Shown here in pieces: positions 42,222 through 51,179 of a DNA stretch of 64,000 nt. The notes below the pieces were generated by a model that was not told the origin of the DNA, did no database searches, and saw nothing but the letters and a program-made list of their open reading frames with translations. Origin of the DNA: Mycolicibacter sp. MU0102. GTDB taxonomy: Bacteria > Actinomycetota > Actinomycetes > Mycobacteriales > Mycobacteriaceae. Each line of letters begins with the position of its first letter. Position 1 is the stretch's first letter. The stretch spans positions 2,666,001-2,730,000 of the forward strand of contig NZ_OY726398.1 in assembly GCF_963378105.1 (NCBI RefSeq). The letters are read 5' to 3'. The position numbers were made by a program, and so were the translations under genes.

Positions 42222-42803
42222 GTGACATCAGCCGAGCCTGCCCCCTTTCGGGAAGCGGTGGCAACGATGCACGCCGCAACCGTGCGGTCGGAAATCGAGT
42301 TGGGCCCGATCCGGCCGCCGCAGCGCCTGGCGCCCTACAGCTACGCGCTGGGCGCCGAGGTCAAGCATCCCGAGACCGACCTCATCCCGGAAGACTCCGA
42401 CGGCGATGCCTTCGGCCGGTTGATCCTGCTGTATGACCCCGACGGCACCGACGCCTGGGACGGCACCATGCGGATGGTGGCCTTCATCCAGGCCGACCTG
42501 GACCCGCACGAGGCGATCGACCCGCTGTTGCCCGAGGTCGCCTGGAGTTGGCTCGTCGATGCGCTGGGCGCCCGCACCGAACACGTCACCGCATTGGGTG
42601 GGACCGTCACGGCCACCACGTCGGTTCGGTACGGCGACATCTCCGGCCCGCCGCGGGGTCACCAGTTGGAGTTGCGCGCGTCGTGGACCGCCACCACCCC
42701 GGAGCTGAGCACCCATGTCCAGGCGTTCTGCGAGGTGTTGGAACACGCCGCGGGCCTACCGCCGGTCGGGATCACCGATCTGAGCTCGCGAACCCGCGTC
42801 TGA
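42222..42803 (+). CDS. DUF3000 family protein (Rv2680 type)
   Basis: A 193-residue protein of the actinobacterial DUF3000 family, with the segments APYSYALGAEVKHPET and DGTMRMVAFIQADLD. No catalytic motif can be recognised. The GTG start follows an AAGGAGCG site. It sits one base from the RNase D start and is almost certainly cotranscribed, as in M. tuberculosis Rv2680-Rv2681. The function is unknown. Confidence 0.88.
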   Translation: MTSAEPAPFREAVATMHAATVRSEIELGPIRPPQRLAPYSYALGAEVKHPETDLIPEDSDGDAFGRLILLYDPDGTDAWDGTMRMVAFIQADLDPHEAIDPLLPEVAWSWLVDALGARTEHVTALGGTVTATTSVRYGDISGPPRGHQLELRASWTATTPELSTHVQAFCEVLEHAAGLPPVGITDLSSRTRV

Positions 42804-42804
42804 G

Positions 42805-44067
42805 ATGTCCGAGCAGACCACCGAACCGGCCGTCACCGAAGAGCCCGAGCCGACACCACTGCCGCATCCAGCCGATGGGGTGCCGGAGGTGTCGGTCACG
42901 CCCACCCAAATCCGTGCTGCCGCCGATTTGCTGGCAGGCGGTCGCGGCCCGTTCGCGGTGGATGCCGAGCGCGCGTCGGGCTTCCGCTACTCCAACCGGG
43001 CCTACCTCATCCAGATCCGTCGAGCGGGCGCCGGAACGGTGCTGATCGATCCGGTCGGCGCGGGCGAGGATCCGGCTGCCCTGCTGCGCCCGGTCGCCGA
43101 AGTGCTCGACGACGACGAGTGGATTCTGCACGCCGCCGACCAAGATCTGGCCTGCCTGGCCGAGGTCGGCATGTGGCCCAAGGCGCTGTACGACACCGAA
43201 CTGGCGGGGCGGCTGGCCGGCTTCGACCGGGTCAACCTGGCCGCGATGGTGCAGCGACTGTTGGGACTGGGCCTGGCCAAGGGCCACGGCGCCGCGGACT
43301 GGTCGAAGCGACCGCTGCCTGCCGATTGGCTCAACTATGCGGCTCTCGACGTCGAGGTGCTCATCGAACTGCGTCAGGCGGTCGCTGAAGTGCTGTCCGA
43401 ACAGGGCAAAACCGATTGGGCGGCACAGGAGTTCAATCACGTCCGGGTGACCGACTTCACCACGACGACGCGCCGGGACCGTTGGCGGCGTACGTCGGGT
43501 ATTCACAAGGTGCGCGATCGGCGCGGTCTGGCCGCCGTCCGAGAGCTCTGGACGGTCCGCGACCAGATCGCAGCACGCCGTGACATCGCGCCCGGACGCA
43601 TCCTGCCCGACTCGGCGATCATCGCTGCGGCCGTCGCCAACCCCACCACCGTCGCAGAGCTGCTCGCCCTGCCGGTCTTCGGCGGGCCCAAACAACGTCG
43701 CAGCGCGGCGACTTGGCTGGCAGCGCTGGCCGCAGCACGCGAGAACCCCGAGCCGCCGGAAGCCGGCGAATCCACCAGCGGCCCACCGCCGCCCTCGCGC
43801 TGGGCGCGACGCAAGCCCGAGGCCGCCGCACGACTGGAGACCGTCCGCGCCGCGCTGGGTGCGGTTTCCGAGCAGGTGCACGTGCCGACCGAGAATCTGC
43901 TCACCCCCGAACTGGTGCGCCGGCTGTGCTGGGATTGGAAACCGGTGGCATCGGAGCCAGCGGTGGTGATCGAGGAGTTCTTGGTCGCCGGCGACGCACG
44001 TCCCTGGCAACGTGAGCTGACGGTGCCGGCGCTGACGCAGGCTCTGGGCCGCGCCCAGCCGGGCTAG
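42805..44067 (+). CDS. RNase D-like 3'-5' exonuclease
   Basis: A 420-residue protein with an N-terminal DEDD exonuclease domain (about residues 35-210): FAVDAERASGFRY carries the first Asp/Glu pair, LHAADQDLACL the next acid, and NYAALDVEVLIEL the last. An HRDC domain follows (about 230-310), then a second HRDC-like C-terminal part. RNase D trims tRNA 3' ends and other structured RNAs. Start is ATG, one base after the DUF3000 stop. Confidence 0.92.
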   Translation: MSEQTTEPAVTEEPEPTPLPHPADGVPEVSVTPTQIRAAADLLAGGRGPFAVDAERASGFRYSNRAYLIQIRRAGAGTVLIDPVGAGEDPAALLRPVAEVLDDDEWILHAADQDLACLAEVGMWPKALYDTELAGRLAGFDRVNLAAMVQRLLGLGLAKGHGAADWSKRPLPADWLNYAALDVEVLIELRQAVAEVLSEQGKTDWAAQEFNHVRVTDFTTTTRRDRWRRTSGIHKVRDRRGLAAVRELWTVRDQIAARRDIAPGRILPDSAIIAAAVANPTTVAELLALPVFGGPKQRRSAATWLAALAAARENPEPPEAGESTSGPPPPSRWARRKPEAAARLETVRAALGAVSEQVHVPTENLLTPELVRRLCWDWKPVASEPAVVIEEFLVAGDARPWQRELTVPALTQALGRAQPG

Positions 44068-44218
44068 GTTCTCGGCCGCCGGGGTGCTCGGCACGACTAT
44101 TGCTAGACTGTCTATGGAGCAGCCGTATTCAGTGTTCGGCCAGTGCTTCTCACGTCACGCTAACCGTGGACGCGAACCGTCAAGGACTTCCCATGGTTGA
44201 TTTTCCTGGGAGGACCTC

Positions 44219-44635
44219 GTGTCACCAGCTTTTCGTCGCATCGTCTACGTCATCAGCTACGAGCTTGTCGCCGTTGCGCTGACCACCGTCGGACTGACCG
44301 TGCTCGGGTTCGGCGGCGGCAGTTCAGGCGCCGTGGCAGTGGCGGCTTCAACGGTCGCGGTGGTGTGGAACTACGTCTGGACCACGGTGTTCGAGGCGTG
44401 GGAGCGCCGGCAGGACTCCCCGACCCGCACGGTGGGCCGCCGGATCGTGCACGCCGTCGGCTTCGAAGGTGGCCTGGTGGTGCTGCTGTTGCCGATCGTG
44501 GCCGCGCTGTTGAAGGTGTCGCTGGTACAGGCCTTCGGTCTTGAGATCGGCCTGCTGGCGTTCTTCCTGGTCTACACGTTCGTATTCGCGTGGTTGTTCG
44601 ACGCGGTGTGGCCGCCGATCACCGACGTGAGCTAG
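44219..44635 (+). CDS. PACE-family multidrug efflux protein
   Basis: A 138-residue, four-helix membrane protein formed of two repeats. The PACE signatures are visible: RRIVYVISYE and RRIVHAVGFE (the RxxHAxxFE type), WNYVWTTVFEAWERR (the WNxxxNxxF type), and YTFVFAWLFDAVWPP. PACE proteins such as AceI export chlorhexidine and other cationic biocides. A GGGAGGA ribosome site precedes the GTG start. The gene is inserted between RNase D and dxs, which are adjacent in M. tuberculosis, and its last four bases overlap the dxs end. This family is mostly found in proteobacteria, so transfer is possible. Confidence 0.85.
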   Translation: MSPAFRRIVYVISYELVAVALTTVGLTVLGFGGGSSGAVAVAASTVAVVWNYVWTTVFEAWERRQDSPTRTVGRRIVHAVGFEGGLVVLLLPIVAALLKVSLVQAFGLEIGLLAFFLVYTFVFAWLFDAVWPPITDVS

Positions 44636-46545
44636 TCCAGCCGTTCGCTGACCTCGTCGACGCAGTTAGAGGCGCCCATCGCCGCCACCCAGCCGGTGAT
44701 CTGGCGGGCCACGTCCTGTGCGGTGAGGCCGACCTCGGCCAACAGCTCACCGCGCGAGGCGTGGTCGTAGAAACGCTGCGGTAGCGCGACGTCGCGGCAG
44801 GGCAGGTCGATCTCGGCACGCCGCAGCGCCGCCGAGACTGCCCAGCCGATGCCGCCGGCCACGCCGTTGTCCTCGCAGGTGACCACCAACTTGTGCGCGC
44901 GGGCCATCTCGATGAGCACCTGCGGCACCGGAAGCACCCAACGCGGGTCAATCACCGTCACCCCGATGCCCTGGTTGTGCAGTCGGTCGGCCACCGCCAA
45001 CGCCATGGGAGCGAACGCGCCGACCGCGACCAGCAGGACGTCTTGGGGCAACCCGTCGGCCGGGACTGCCAGCACGTCCACCCCGGCGCGCCGCTCGATG
45101 GCGGGAATGTCTTCGCCCACGTCCCCCTTGGGGAATCGCAACGCAGTGGGCCCGTCATCGATGTCGAGTGCTTCACCGAGCTCCTCGCGCAGCCGGATGC
45201 CGTCGCGAGGTGCGGCCACCCGGATTCCGGGCACGATTCCCAGCACCGACAGATCCCACATGCCGTTGTGACTGGCGCCGTCGGGCCCGGTGATCCCGGA
45301 CCGGTCCAACACCAGCGTCACCGGCAGCTTGTGCAGCGCGACGTCCATCACGAGCTGGTCGAAGGCGCGGTTCAGGAACGTCGAATACACCGCCACCACC
45401 GGGTGCAGGCCCCCCATTGCCAGGCCTGCCGCGGACGTCATCGCGTGTTGCTCGGCGATCCCGACGTCGAACATCCGATCCGGAAAACGCTGTCCGAACG
45501 GCGCGAGCCCCGTGGGGCCCGGCATCGCGGCGGTGATGGCGACGACATCACGGCGCTTGGTGCCGTACTCGATGAGCGCGTCAGAGAACACCGCCGTCCA
45601 GCCGCGCCCGGCGGTTTCGGTGGCATAGCCGGTCAGCGGATCGATCACCCCGCAGGCGTGCATCTGCTCGGCCTCGTCGTTCTCCGCCGGGCCGTAGCCC
45701 TTGCCCTTTTGGGTAACCACGTGCACGATCACCGGCCCGCCGAAACCCCGCGCGCGGCGCAGCGCGGATTCCACCGCGGCCTCGTCATGACCGTCGATCG
45801 GCCCCAGGTATTTCAAGCCCAGGTCGGTGAACAACGCCTGTGGCGCCAGCGCATCTTTGAGCCCCGCTTTGAAGCTGTGGATCACCTGGTAGCCGAGTTC
45901 CCCAACGACCGGCACCCCGCGGATCGCGGTGCGGCCCCGCTCCAGCAGGCGCTCGTAGGCGGGCTGCAGCCGCAGTGCGGCCAGGTGGTCGGCGAAGCCA
46001 CCGATAGTGGGCGCATAGCTACGGCCGTTGTCGTTGACCACGACCACCACCGGTCGGTTGCCTGCGGCAATGTTGTTGAGGGCCTCCCAGCACATTCCGC
46101 CGGTCAGTGCGCCGTCACCGACGACGGCCACCACATGCCGGTTACGGTGCCCGGTCAGCTCGAAAGCTTTGGCCAGGCCGTCGGCGTAGGACAGCGCCGA
46201 GCTGGCGTGGCTGGACTCCACCCAGTCGTGTTCACTCTCGGCGCGCGACGGATAACCCGATAACCCGCCCTTCTTACGCAGGGTGTCGAAGTCGCGGCTA
46301 CGCCCGGTCAGCATCTTGTGCACGTAGGCCTGATGACCGGTGTCGAAGATGATCGGGTCGTGCGGGGAGTCGAAGACACGGTGCAGCGCCAACGTCAGCT
46401 CCACCACACCCAAATTGGGGCCCAGATGCCCGCCGGTCGCGGCGACCTTGTGGATCAGGAACTCGCGGATCTCCGCCGCCAGATCGGTCAGCTGAGCCTG
46501 CGAGAGGTGCTGCAGATCGGCGGGGCCGCGGATCCCTTCAAGCAT
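44632..46545 (-). CDS. dxs: 1-deoxy-D-xylulose-5-phosphate synthase
   Basis: A 637-residue thiamine-diphosphate enzyme that makes DXP from pyruvate and glyceraldehyde 3-phosphate, the first step of isoprenoid synthesis by the MEP pathway. It feeds decaprenyl phosphate and menaquinone. The ThDP motif is VGDGALTGGMCWEALNN, with SHASSALSYADGLAKA before it. The transketolase central and C-terminal domains are complete. It converges with the PACE gene (4-bp overlap) and diverges from the CBS gene. Confidence 0.97.
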   Translation of the reverse strand: MLEGIRGPADLQHLSQAQLTDLAAEIREFLIHKVAATGGHLGPNLGVVELTLALHRVFDSPHDPIIFDTGHQAYVHKMLTGRSRDFDTLRKKGGLSGYPSRAESEHDWVESSHASSALSYADGLAKAFELTGHRNRHVVAVVGDGALTGGMCWEALNNIAAGNRPVVVVVNDNGRSYAPTIGGFADHLAALRLQPAYERLLERGRTAIRGVPVVGELGYQVIHSFKAGLKDALAPQALFTDLGLKYLGPIDGHDEAAVESALRRARGFGGPVIVHVVTQKGKGYGPAENDEAEQMHACGVIDPLTGYATETAGRGWTAVFSDALIEYGTKRRDVVAITAAMPGPTGLAPFGQRFPDRMFDVGIAEQHAMTSAAGLAMGGLHPVVAVYSTFLNRAFDQLVMDVALHKLPVTLVLDRSGITGPDGASHNGMWDLSVLGIVPGIRVAAPRDGIRLREELGEALDIDDGPTALRFPKGDVGEDIPAIERRAGVDVLAVPADGLPQDVLLVAVGAFAPMALAVADRLHNQGIGVTVIDPRWVLPVPQVLIEMARAHKLVVTCEDNGVAGGIGWAVSAALRRAEIDLPCRDVALPQRFYDHASRGELLAEVGLTAQDVARQITGWVAAMGASNCVDEVSERLD

Positions 46546-46592
46546 CCGGCCAGTCTACGCATGGCGACGAGCACCCCCCGTATCGTCATCGT

Positions 46593-47036
46593 GTGCGGGC
46601 CGAACAGATCGCCGAAGAATTCCCGGTGGTGGCTATCGACTCCGACGCGCTGGCCGCCGCGAGATTATTGGCGGAGCACCGGTTGCCCGGGATCGTCGTC
46701 ACCGACGCGGCCGGCAAGCCCTATGCGGTGCTGCCGGCCTCCCAGGTGGTGCGCTTCATCGTGCCGGGCTACGTCCAGGACGACCCATCACTGGCGGGCG
46801 TGCTGAGCGAGACCGTGGCGGACCGCTCGGCGGAGAAGCTTCGCGGCAAGACGGTGCGCGACGTGCTGCCCGAACACCTACGAGACGTGCCCGCCGCCGA
46901 CGCCGACGCGACCGTGATCGAAGTGGCCGCCATGATGGCCCGGCTGCACAGCCCCTTGATTGCCGTCGTCAAGGACGGCGAGCTGTACGGGGTCATCACC
47001 GCGTCGCGGTTGCTTGCCGCGGCGCTGAGGGTCTGA
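46593..47036 (+). CDS. CBS-domain pair protein
   Basis: A 147-residue protein made of two CBS motifs, typical in HRLPGIVVTDAAGKPYAV and LHSPLIAVVKDGELYGVI. CBS pairs bind adenine nucleotides and regulate partner proteins. It is eight bases before the transporter gene, so it is a likely nucleotide-sensing partner of the transporter, an inference from context. Start is GTG; the position matches Rv2683. Confidence 0.86.
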   Translation: MRAEQIAEEFPVVAIDSDALAAARLLAEHRLPGIVVTDAAGKPYAVLPASQVVRFIVPGYVQDDPSLAGVLSETVADRSAEKLRGKTVRDVLPEHLRDVPAADADATVIEVAAMMARLHSPLIAVVKDGELYGVITASRLLAAALRV

Positions 47037-47044
47037 TCCCGCTG

Positions 47045-48334
47045 ATGACATTCATTGCGGTCGCGGTGTTTCTGACCGCATACGCGTTCATCGCCGCCGA
47101 CCGCGTCAACAAAACGGTGGTAGCGCTGGCCGGTGCGGCGGCAGTCGTCATCCTGCCGGTCATCTCATCCGATGACATCTTCTACTCCCGCGCGACCGGG
47201 ATCGACTGGGACGTCATTTTCCTGCTGCTGGGCATGATGATTATTGTCAGCGTGCTGCGCCAGACGGGCGTCTTCGAGTACATCGCCATCTGGGCGGCCA
47301 AGCGCGCCAAGGGTTCTCCGCTACGGATCATGATCCTTCTGGTGCTGGTGACCGCGGTGGCCTCCGCGTTGCTGGACAACGTCACCACCGTGCTGCTGAT
47401 CGCCCCGGTCACGCTGCTGGTCTGTGACCGCCTCGACATCAGTGCCGCACCGTTTCTGATGGCCGAGGTGTTCGCCTCCAACATCGGCGGCGCCGCAACC
47501 CTGGTCGGTGATCCACCCAACATCATCATCGCCAGCCGAGGAGGATTGACGTTCAATTCCTTTCTGCTGAACCTGGCGCCTATCGTCGCCATCGTCATCG
47601 CCGCGTTCATCGTCATGTTGCCCCGCCTATTTCCCGGGTCGTTCGCCGTCGACGCCGAGCGGGTCGCCGACGTGATGGCACTGGAAGAGGGTGAAGCAAT
47701 CCGTGATCGCGGCCTGCTGATCAAGTGTGGCCTGGTGCTCGTCGCGGTGTTCGCGGCGTTCATCGGGCATTCGGCGCTTCACCTCGAGCCATCGGTGGTC
47801 GCCCTACTCGGTGCCGGAGTCCTGATCCTGAGCTCCGGTCTGGAGCGCTCGGATTACCTGTCCGGGGTCGAGTGGGAAACGTTGCTGTTCTTCGCCGGAC
47901 TGTTCGTGATGGTCGGCGCCCTGGTGGATACCGGTGTGATCGCCACCCTCGCCAAAGCTGCCACCGCGGTCACCGACGGCAATGCATTGTTGACCACGAT
48001 GGGCATCTTGGCGGTGTCCGCGCCGGTGTCCGGGATCATCGACAACATCCCGTACGTGGCAACCATGACCCCGATCGTGGCCGAGCTGAGCACCACCCTG
48101 CCTACCAACTTGCATCCCGACGCGCTGTGGTGGGCGCTGGCACTGGGTGCTGACTTCGGTGGCAACCTGACCGCCGTCGGAGCCAGCGCCAACGTGGTTA
48201 TGCTCGGAATCGCCCGCCGGGCAGGCAATCCCATCTCATTCTGGGAGTTCACCCGCAAGGGCATTGTGGTCACCGCCGTCTCGGTCGCGCTGACTGCGGT
48301 GTATCTGTGGTTGCGCTACTTCGTTTTTGGCTGA
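47045..48334 (+). CDS. ArsB/NhaD-type (SLC13-like) membrane transporter
   Basis: A 429-residue ion-transporter superfamily protein with about eleven membrane helices. Characteristic regions are NVTTVLLIAPVTLLVCDRL, ASNIGGAATLVGDPPNIII and ALGADFGGNLTAVGASANVV, the paired re-entrant loops of this family. M. tuberculosis carries two tandem genes here (Rv2684, Rv2685, called arsA and arsB1); this window has one. No arsenic regulator or reductase is nearby, so arsenite may not be the substrate. It is likely cotranscribed with the CBS gene. Confidence 0.9.
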   Translation: MTFIAVAVFLTAYAFIAADRVNKTVVALAGAAAVVILPVISSDDIFYSRATGIDWDVIFLLLGMMIIVSVLRQTGVFEYIAIWAAKRAKGSPLRIMILLVLVTAVASALLDNVTTVLLIAPVTLLVCDRLDISAAPFLMAEVFASNIGGAATLVGDPPNIIIASRGGLTFNSFLLNLAPIVAIVIAAFIVMLPRLFPGSFAVDAERVADVMALEEGEAIRDRGLLIKCGLVLVAVFAAFIGHSALHLEPSVVALLGAGVLILSSGLERSDYLSGVEWETLLFFAGLFVMVGALVDTGVIATLAKAATAVTDGNALLTTMGILAVSAPVSGIIDNIPYVATMTPIVAELSTTLPTNLHPDALWWALALGADFGGNLTAVGASANVVMLGIARRAGNPISFWEFTRKGIVVTAVSVALTAVYLWLRYFVFG

Positions 48335-48355
48335 CGCCCAATCGTCGCAGTGCCC

Positions 48356-49099
48356 TCACGTGTTCTTGGCGATGAAGCGGCGATATAGCGGTATCGCGAC
48401 CGCCAGGTTGTAGACGACCCCGCCGAGCAGATACGGCCACCACATACCGTGGTTGCCGGCCACCCAGAATGCCTTGACCGCCCAGTACGGCGGCAACACC
48501 CCGAACGCCAGATTCCAATCCGAGTCGATGAACCACGGCAGGCACGGCAGCCCGGCGATCAGCATGCCCAGGCCACGCAGCGCGGCCAGACCCTGAATCT
48601 TGTTGCTGGCCATGGCCAGGATCAGCAGCAGGGTCACCACCGCGGACAGGCCCGCCACCAGCCCGATCGGGATCAGTGATGGCACCAGGCCGGGTTGCAG
48701 AATCCCGCTGAACGACAGGGTGGCGATCACGTAAGCGGTCGTCACCACCATCACGGTGGCCACCCGGTAGCCGAAGAACACCGACAGACGGACCGGGGTG
48801 ACTCGCAGCGCGGTCAGCGTGCCGGCGTCGACTTCGTCGAGCACCAGGAACGCTCCCAGGCCGCCGGTGATGATGATGGACGTCAGCAACAGAAATGCGG
48901 TGAGCACCAGCGGGTAGTAGGGCACCAGGTCGAACGCGTAACGCTCGGCGAGCATGGTGGTGACCCGCGGCGTCAGCACCGCTACCCCGATAGTCCAGAT
49001 CACCGGCGCCAGCACAATCATCACCAACAGCGGGTCGCGGTAGGTGCCCCGCAGATCATTGCGGACGAACGCGGCCACTGCGCGCCAGCCCACCGTCAC
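48356..49099 (-). CDS. ABC exporter permease, second subunit
   Basis: A 247-residue ABC-2-type membrane protein with about six helices. The GTG at 49097-49099 overlaps the stop of the preceding permease by four bases (GTGA); a longer frame is rejected. FLVLDEVDAGTLTALRVTPV is the conserved cytoplasmic loop. The set corresponds to M. tuberculosis Rv2686c-Rv2688c, reported as a fluoroquinolone efflux system. It ends 21 bases from the convergent transporter gene. Confidence 0.88.
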   Translation of the reverse strand: MTVGWRAVAAFVRNDLRGTYRDPLLVMIVLAPVIWTIGVAVLTPRVTTMLAERYAFDLVPYYPLVLTAFLLLTSIIITGGLGAFLVLDEVDAGTLTALRVTPVRLSVFFGYRVATVMVVTTAYVIATLSFSGILQPGLVPSLIPIGLVAGLSAVVTLLLILAMASNKIQGLAALRGLGMLIAGLPCLPWFIDSDWNLAFGVLPPYWAVKAFWVAGNHGMWWPYLLGGVVYNLAVAIPLYRRFIAKNT

Positions 49100-49794
49100 G
49101 ACCGCTCGATGATGTAGTGGGCGAACAGTTTCCGGCCCGCCAAGCACAAGCCGGCGATACACAGTGTGGGATAGATCAGCGCGTACGCGATCTGCCAGCG
49201 TGTCAGGCTGAGCTGATCGAAGGCGGCGCCGAACAGCAGCAACGGCCCCTGGCTGGGGATCAGGTAGCACAGCGGTGACGGCCACACCCCCGAGTAGTGC
49301 AGCATCGGCAGTGACATCACCGCCAGTGGGATCGTCGCGGTCAGGAACCAGTCGCTGATCGACGCGAACGGCAGGGATGTGGTGAACCCGACCAGCAGCA
49401 TCACCAGGGTCGCCAGCAGCACCCCCACCAGCAGTGGAAGCGGGTGGTAACCGACGCGATCCACACCGGCCACCACCACGGCCACCACCAGTGAGATCCC
49501 GGCCAGCGGAGTGAGTTTCGCGGTCAGGTACTCGCCGAATCGCAGCGGTGTGGCGACGATCGCCGACAGGATCCGATCCTGCTTGTCGAAGAACACCGTA
49601 CCGGCGATGAAGAAGAAGCCGATGATGGCCGTATCGCCCATCAGCACATACGGTTCGGCGGCCGTGCGCAGGCGCGCCGGCATCGGCAGCAGCACCGCCA
49701 GCCAGATCAGACCCGAGAACACCGCGGCGTGCAGGAACTTCTGCCGGACCTGCAACATCAGCTCCAGGCGTAGCGCGGCCACCAGCCGGCTCAT
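49096..49794 (-). CDS. ABC exporter permease, first subunit
   Basis: A 232-residue six-helix permease (fluoroquinolone ABC exporter type, Rv2687c position). FFIAGTVFFDKQDRILSAIV lies at the cytoplasmic loop equivalent to that of its partner. It overlaps the ATPase gene by four bases upstream and the second permease by four bases downstream. Together the two permeases and one ATPase form a complete exporter. Confidence 0.88.
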   Translation of the reverse strand: MSRLVAALRLELMLQVRQKFLHAAVFSGLIWLAVLLPMPARLRTAAEPYVLMGDTAIIGFFFIAGTVFFDKQDRILSAIVATPLRFGEYLTAKLTPLAGISLVVAVVVAGVDRVGYHPLPLLVGVLLATLVMLLVGFTTSLPFASISDWFLTATIPLAVMSLPMLHYSGVWPSPLCYLIPSQGPLLLFGAAFDQLSLTRWQIAYALIYPTLCIAGLCLAGRKLFAHYIIERS

Positions 49795-50675
49795 GTCAGC
49801 TGCCTGCCGGTGACCTCGACGAACACGTCATCGAGGCTGGCTTCGCGGCTGTGGATGGTCTCCACGTGTTGCTCGCGCAGCACGGCGTGAAACGCCGGAT
49901 CGTCGGCCAGGGTGTCCATGGCGAAGTCAGCATTCGCCAGTCCGCCCTGCGGCGCCCGGTAGGTCACTCGCACCATGCGTTGGCTGCGGGCGATCTTCAA
50001 CTCGGCCGGCGCGTCCAGTGCAACGATCCTGCCGTCGACGACGAATGCCACCCGGTCGCACAGCTCGTCGGCGGTCTCCATGTCGTGCGTGGTCAGAAAA
50101 ACGGTCCGGCCGCGTGCCTTGAGATCGCGCACCATGTCTTTGACCTTGTTGGCGTTGACCGGGTCCAGACCGGACGTGGGTTCATCGAGGAAGATCAGTT
50201 CAGGATTGTGAATCAGTGCCCGAATGAAGGTCAGCCGCATCTGCATGCCCTTGGAGTAATCACCCACCTGGGTGTCCGCGTACTCGGTCAGGCCGACGGC
50301 GTCCAGCAGGGCCATCGGGTCGGCGGTCTTGCCGGCGTACAGCGATGCGAAGAACCGCAGATTCTCCAGTCCGGTGAGCTTTTGGTAGTGGTTGGGCAGT
50401 TCGAAGGACACCCCGATGCGCTGGTAGTAATCGGGTCCCCACGCCACCGGGTCGCGGCCCCAGACCTGGGCTTGGCCGCCGTGGCCACGCAACAGGCCGA
50501 TGAGCAGTTTCTGCGTTGTGGACTTGCCGGCACCACTGGGGCCCAGGAAGCCGAAGATCTCACCGCGGTCGACCGAGAAGTCCATGCCGCGAACCGCCGG
50601 CTGCTGGGCTTTCGGGTAGCTGTAGGTGAGTCCGCGCACCCGGATCACTTCGGTGGTGTCGCCGTCGTCCAACAC
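49791..50675 (-). CDS. ABC exporter ATP-binding subunit
   Basis: A 294-residue ATPase. Walker A is GPSGAGKST, the signature is YSKGMQMRL, and Walker B is LIFLDEPTSGLDP. It is of the drug-export DrrA/CcmA type and corresponds to Rv2688c. Start is GTG, and a 51-bp AT-rich spacer divides it from the divergent MarR gene, which is its likely regulator. Confidence 0.92.
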   Translation of the reverse strand: MLDDGDTTEVIRVRGLTYSYPKAQQPAVRGMDFSVDRGEIFGFLGPSGAGKSTTQKLLIGLLRGHGGQAQVWGRDPVAWGPDYYQRIGVSFELPNHYQKLTGLENLRFFASLYAGKTADPMALLDAVGLTEYADTQVGDYSKGMQMRLTFIRALIHNPELIFLDEPTSGLDPVNANKVKDMVRDLKARGRTVFLTTHDMETADELCDRVAFVVDGRIVALDAPAELKIARSQRMVRVTYRAPQGGLANADFAMDTLADDPAFHAVLREQHVETIHSREASLDDVFVEVTGRQLT

Positions 50676-50688
50676 TCGATCGAATATA

Positions 50689-50704
50689 CTGACATTTCAG
50701 AAAT
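50689..50704. promoter_or_regulatory. AT-rich palindrome between the ABC exporter and MarR genes
   Basis: CTGA-N4-TCAG (50689-50700) overlaps a perfect 11-bp palindrome ATTTCAGAAAT (50694-50704) in the 51-bp divergent spacer. The AT content is unusual for this genome. It is the natural candidate operator of the MarR protein, and would control both directions. Confidence 0.4.
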
Positions 50705-50726
50705 TAGTGAACATTAGGAGTTTCCG

Positions 50727-51179
50727 GTGGCAGAGGACGCGGAGATCGCCGAACAACTCGCTCTGACGTTGACCGGCCTCGGGCTGCAGCGCATGACCGC
50801 GCGGGTCCTGGCCACCTTGCTGTTCACCGAGCAGTCCACGATGACGATGGGCGAGCTGGCCGAGAAGCTGCAGGCCAGCGCGGGCGCGATCTCCGGGGCG
50901 ATGAAGATGCTCACCGCGGTCGGGCTGGCCGAGCGGGTTCCGGTTCCGGCCAGCCGCCGCGAGCACTATCGGCTGCGCGACGACGCATGGGCGGTGCTGT
51001 TCACCAACCAGAACGTGACGATCTCAGCGATGCAGGACGCCGCGGCGGCCGGGATCGCGGCTATCGGCGCCGACCACCCGGCCCACCACCGGCTCACCCA
51101 GATGCGGGACTTCTACACGTTTCTGCTCGCGGAGATACCAGCGCTGCTGGACCGTTGGCGCGAGCAGTCAGCGGGTTAG
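50727..51179 (+). CDS. MarR/GbsR-type transcriptional regulator
   Basis: A 150-residue winged-helix regulator. MTMGELAEKLQASAGAISGA contains the helix-turn-helix and VPVPASRREHYRL the wing. The GTG start follows a TAGGAG site six bases upstream. It is divergent from the ABC exporter, which suggests drug-responsive repression. It converges with the RNA methyltransferase gene, overlapping it by 12 bases at the 3' ends. Confidence 0.88.
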   Translation: MAEDAEIAEQLALTLTGLGLQRMTARVLATLLFTEQSTMTMGELAEKLQASAGAISGAMKMLTAVGLAERVPVPASRREHYRLRDDAWAVLFTNQNVTISAMQDAAAAGIAAIGADHPAHHRLTQMRDFYTFLLAEIPALLDRWREQSAG

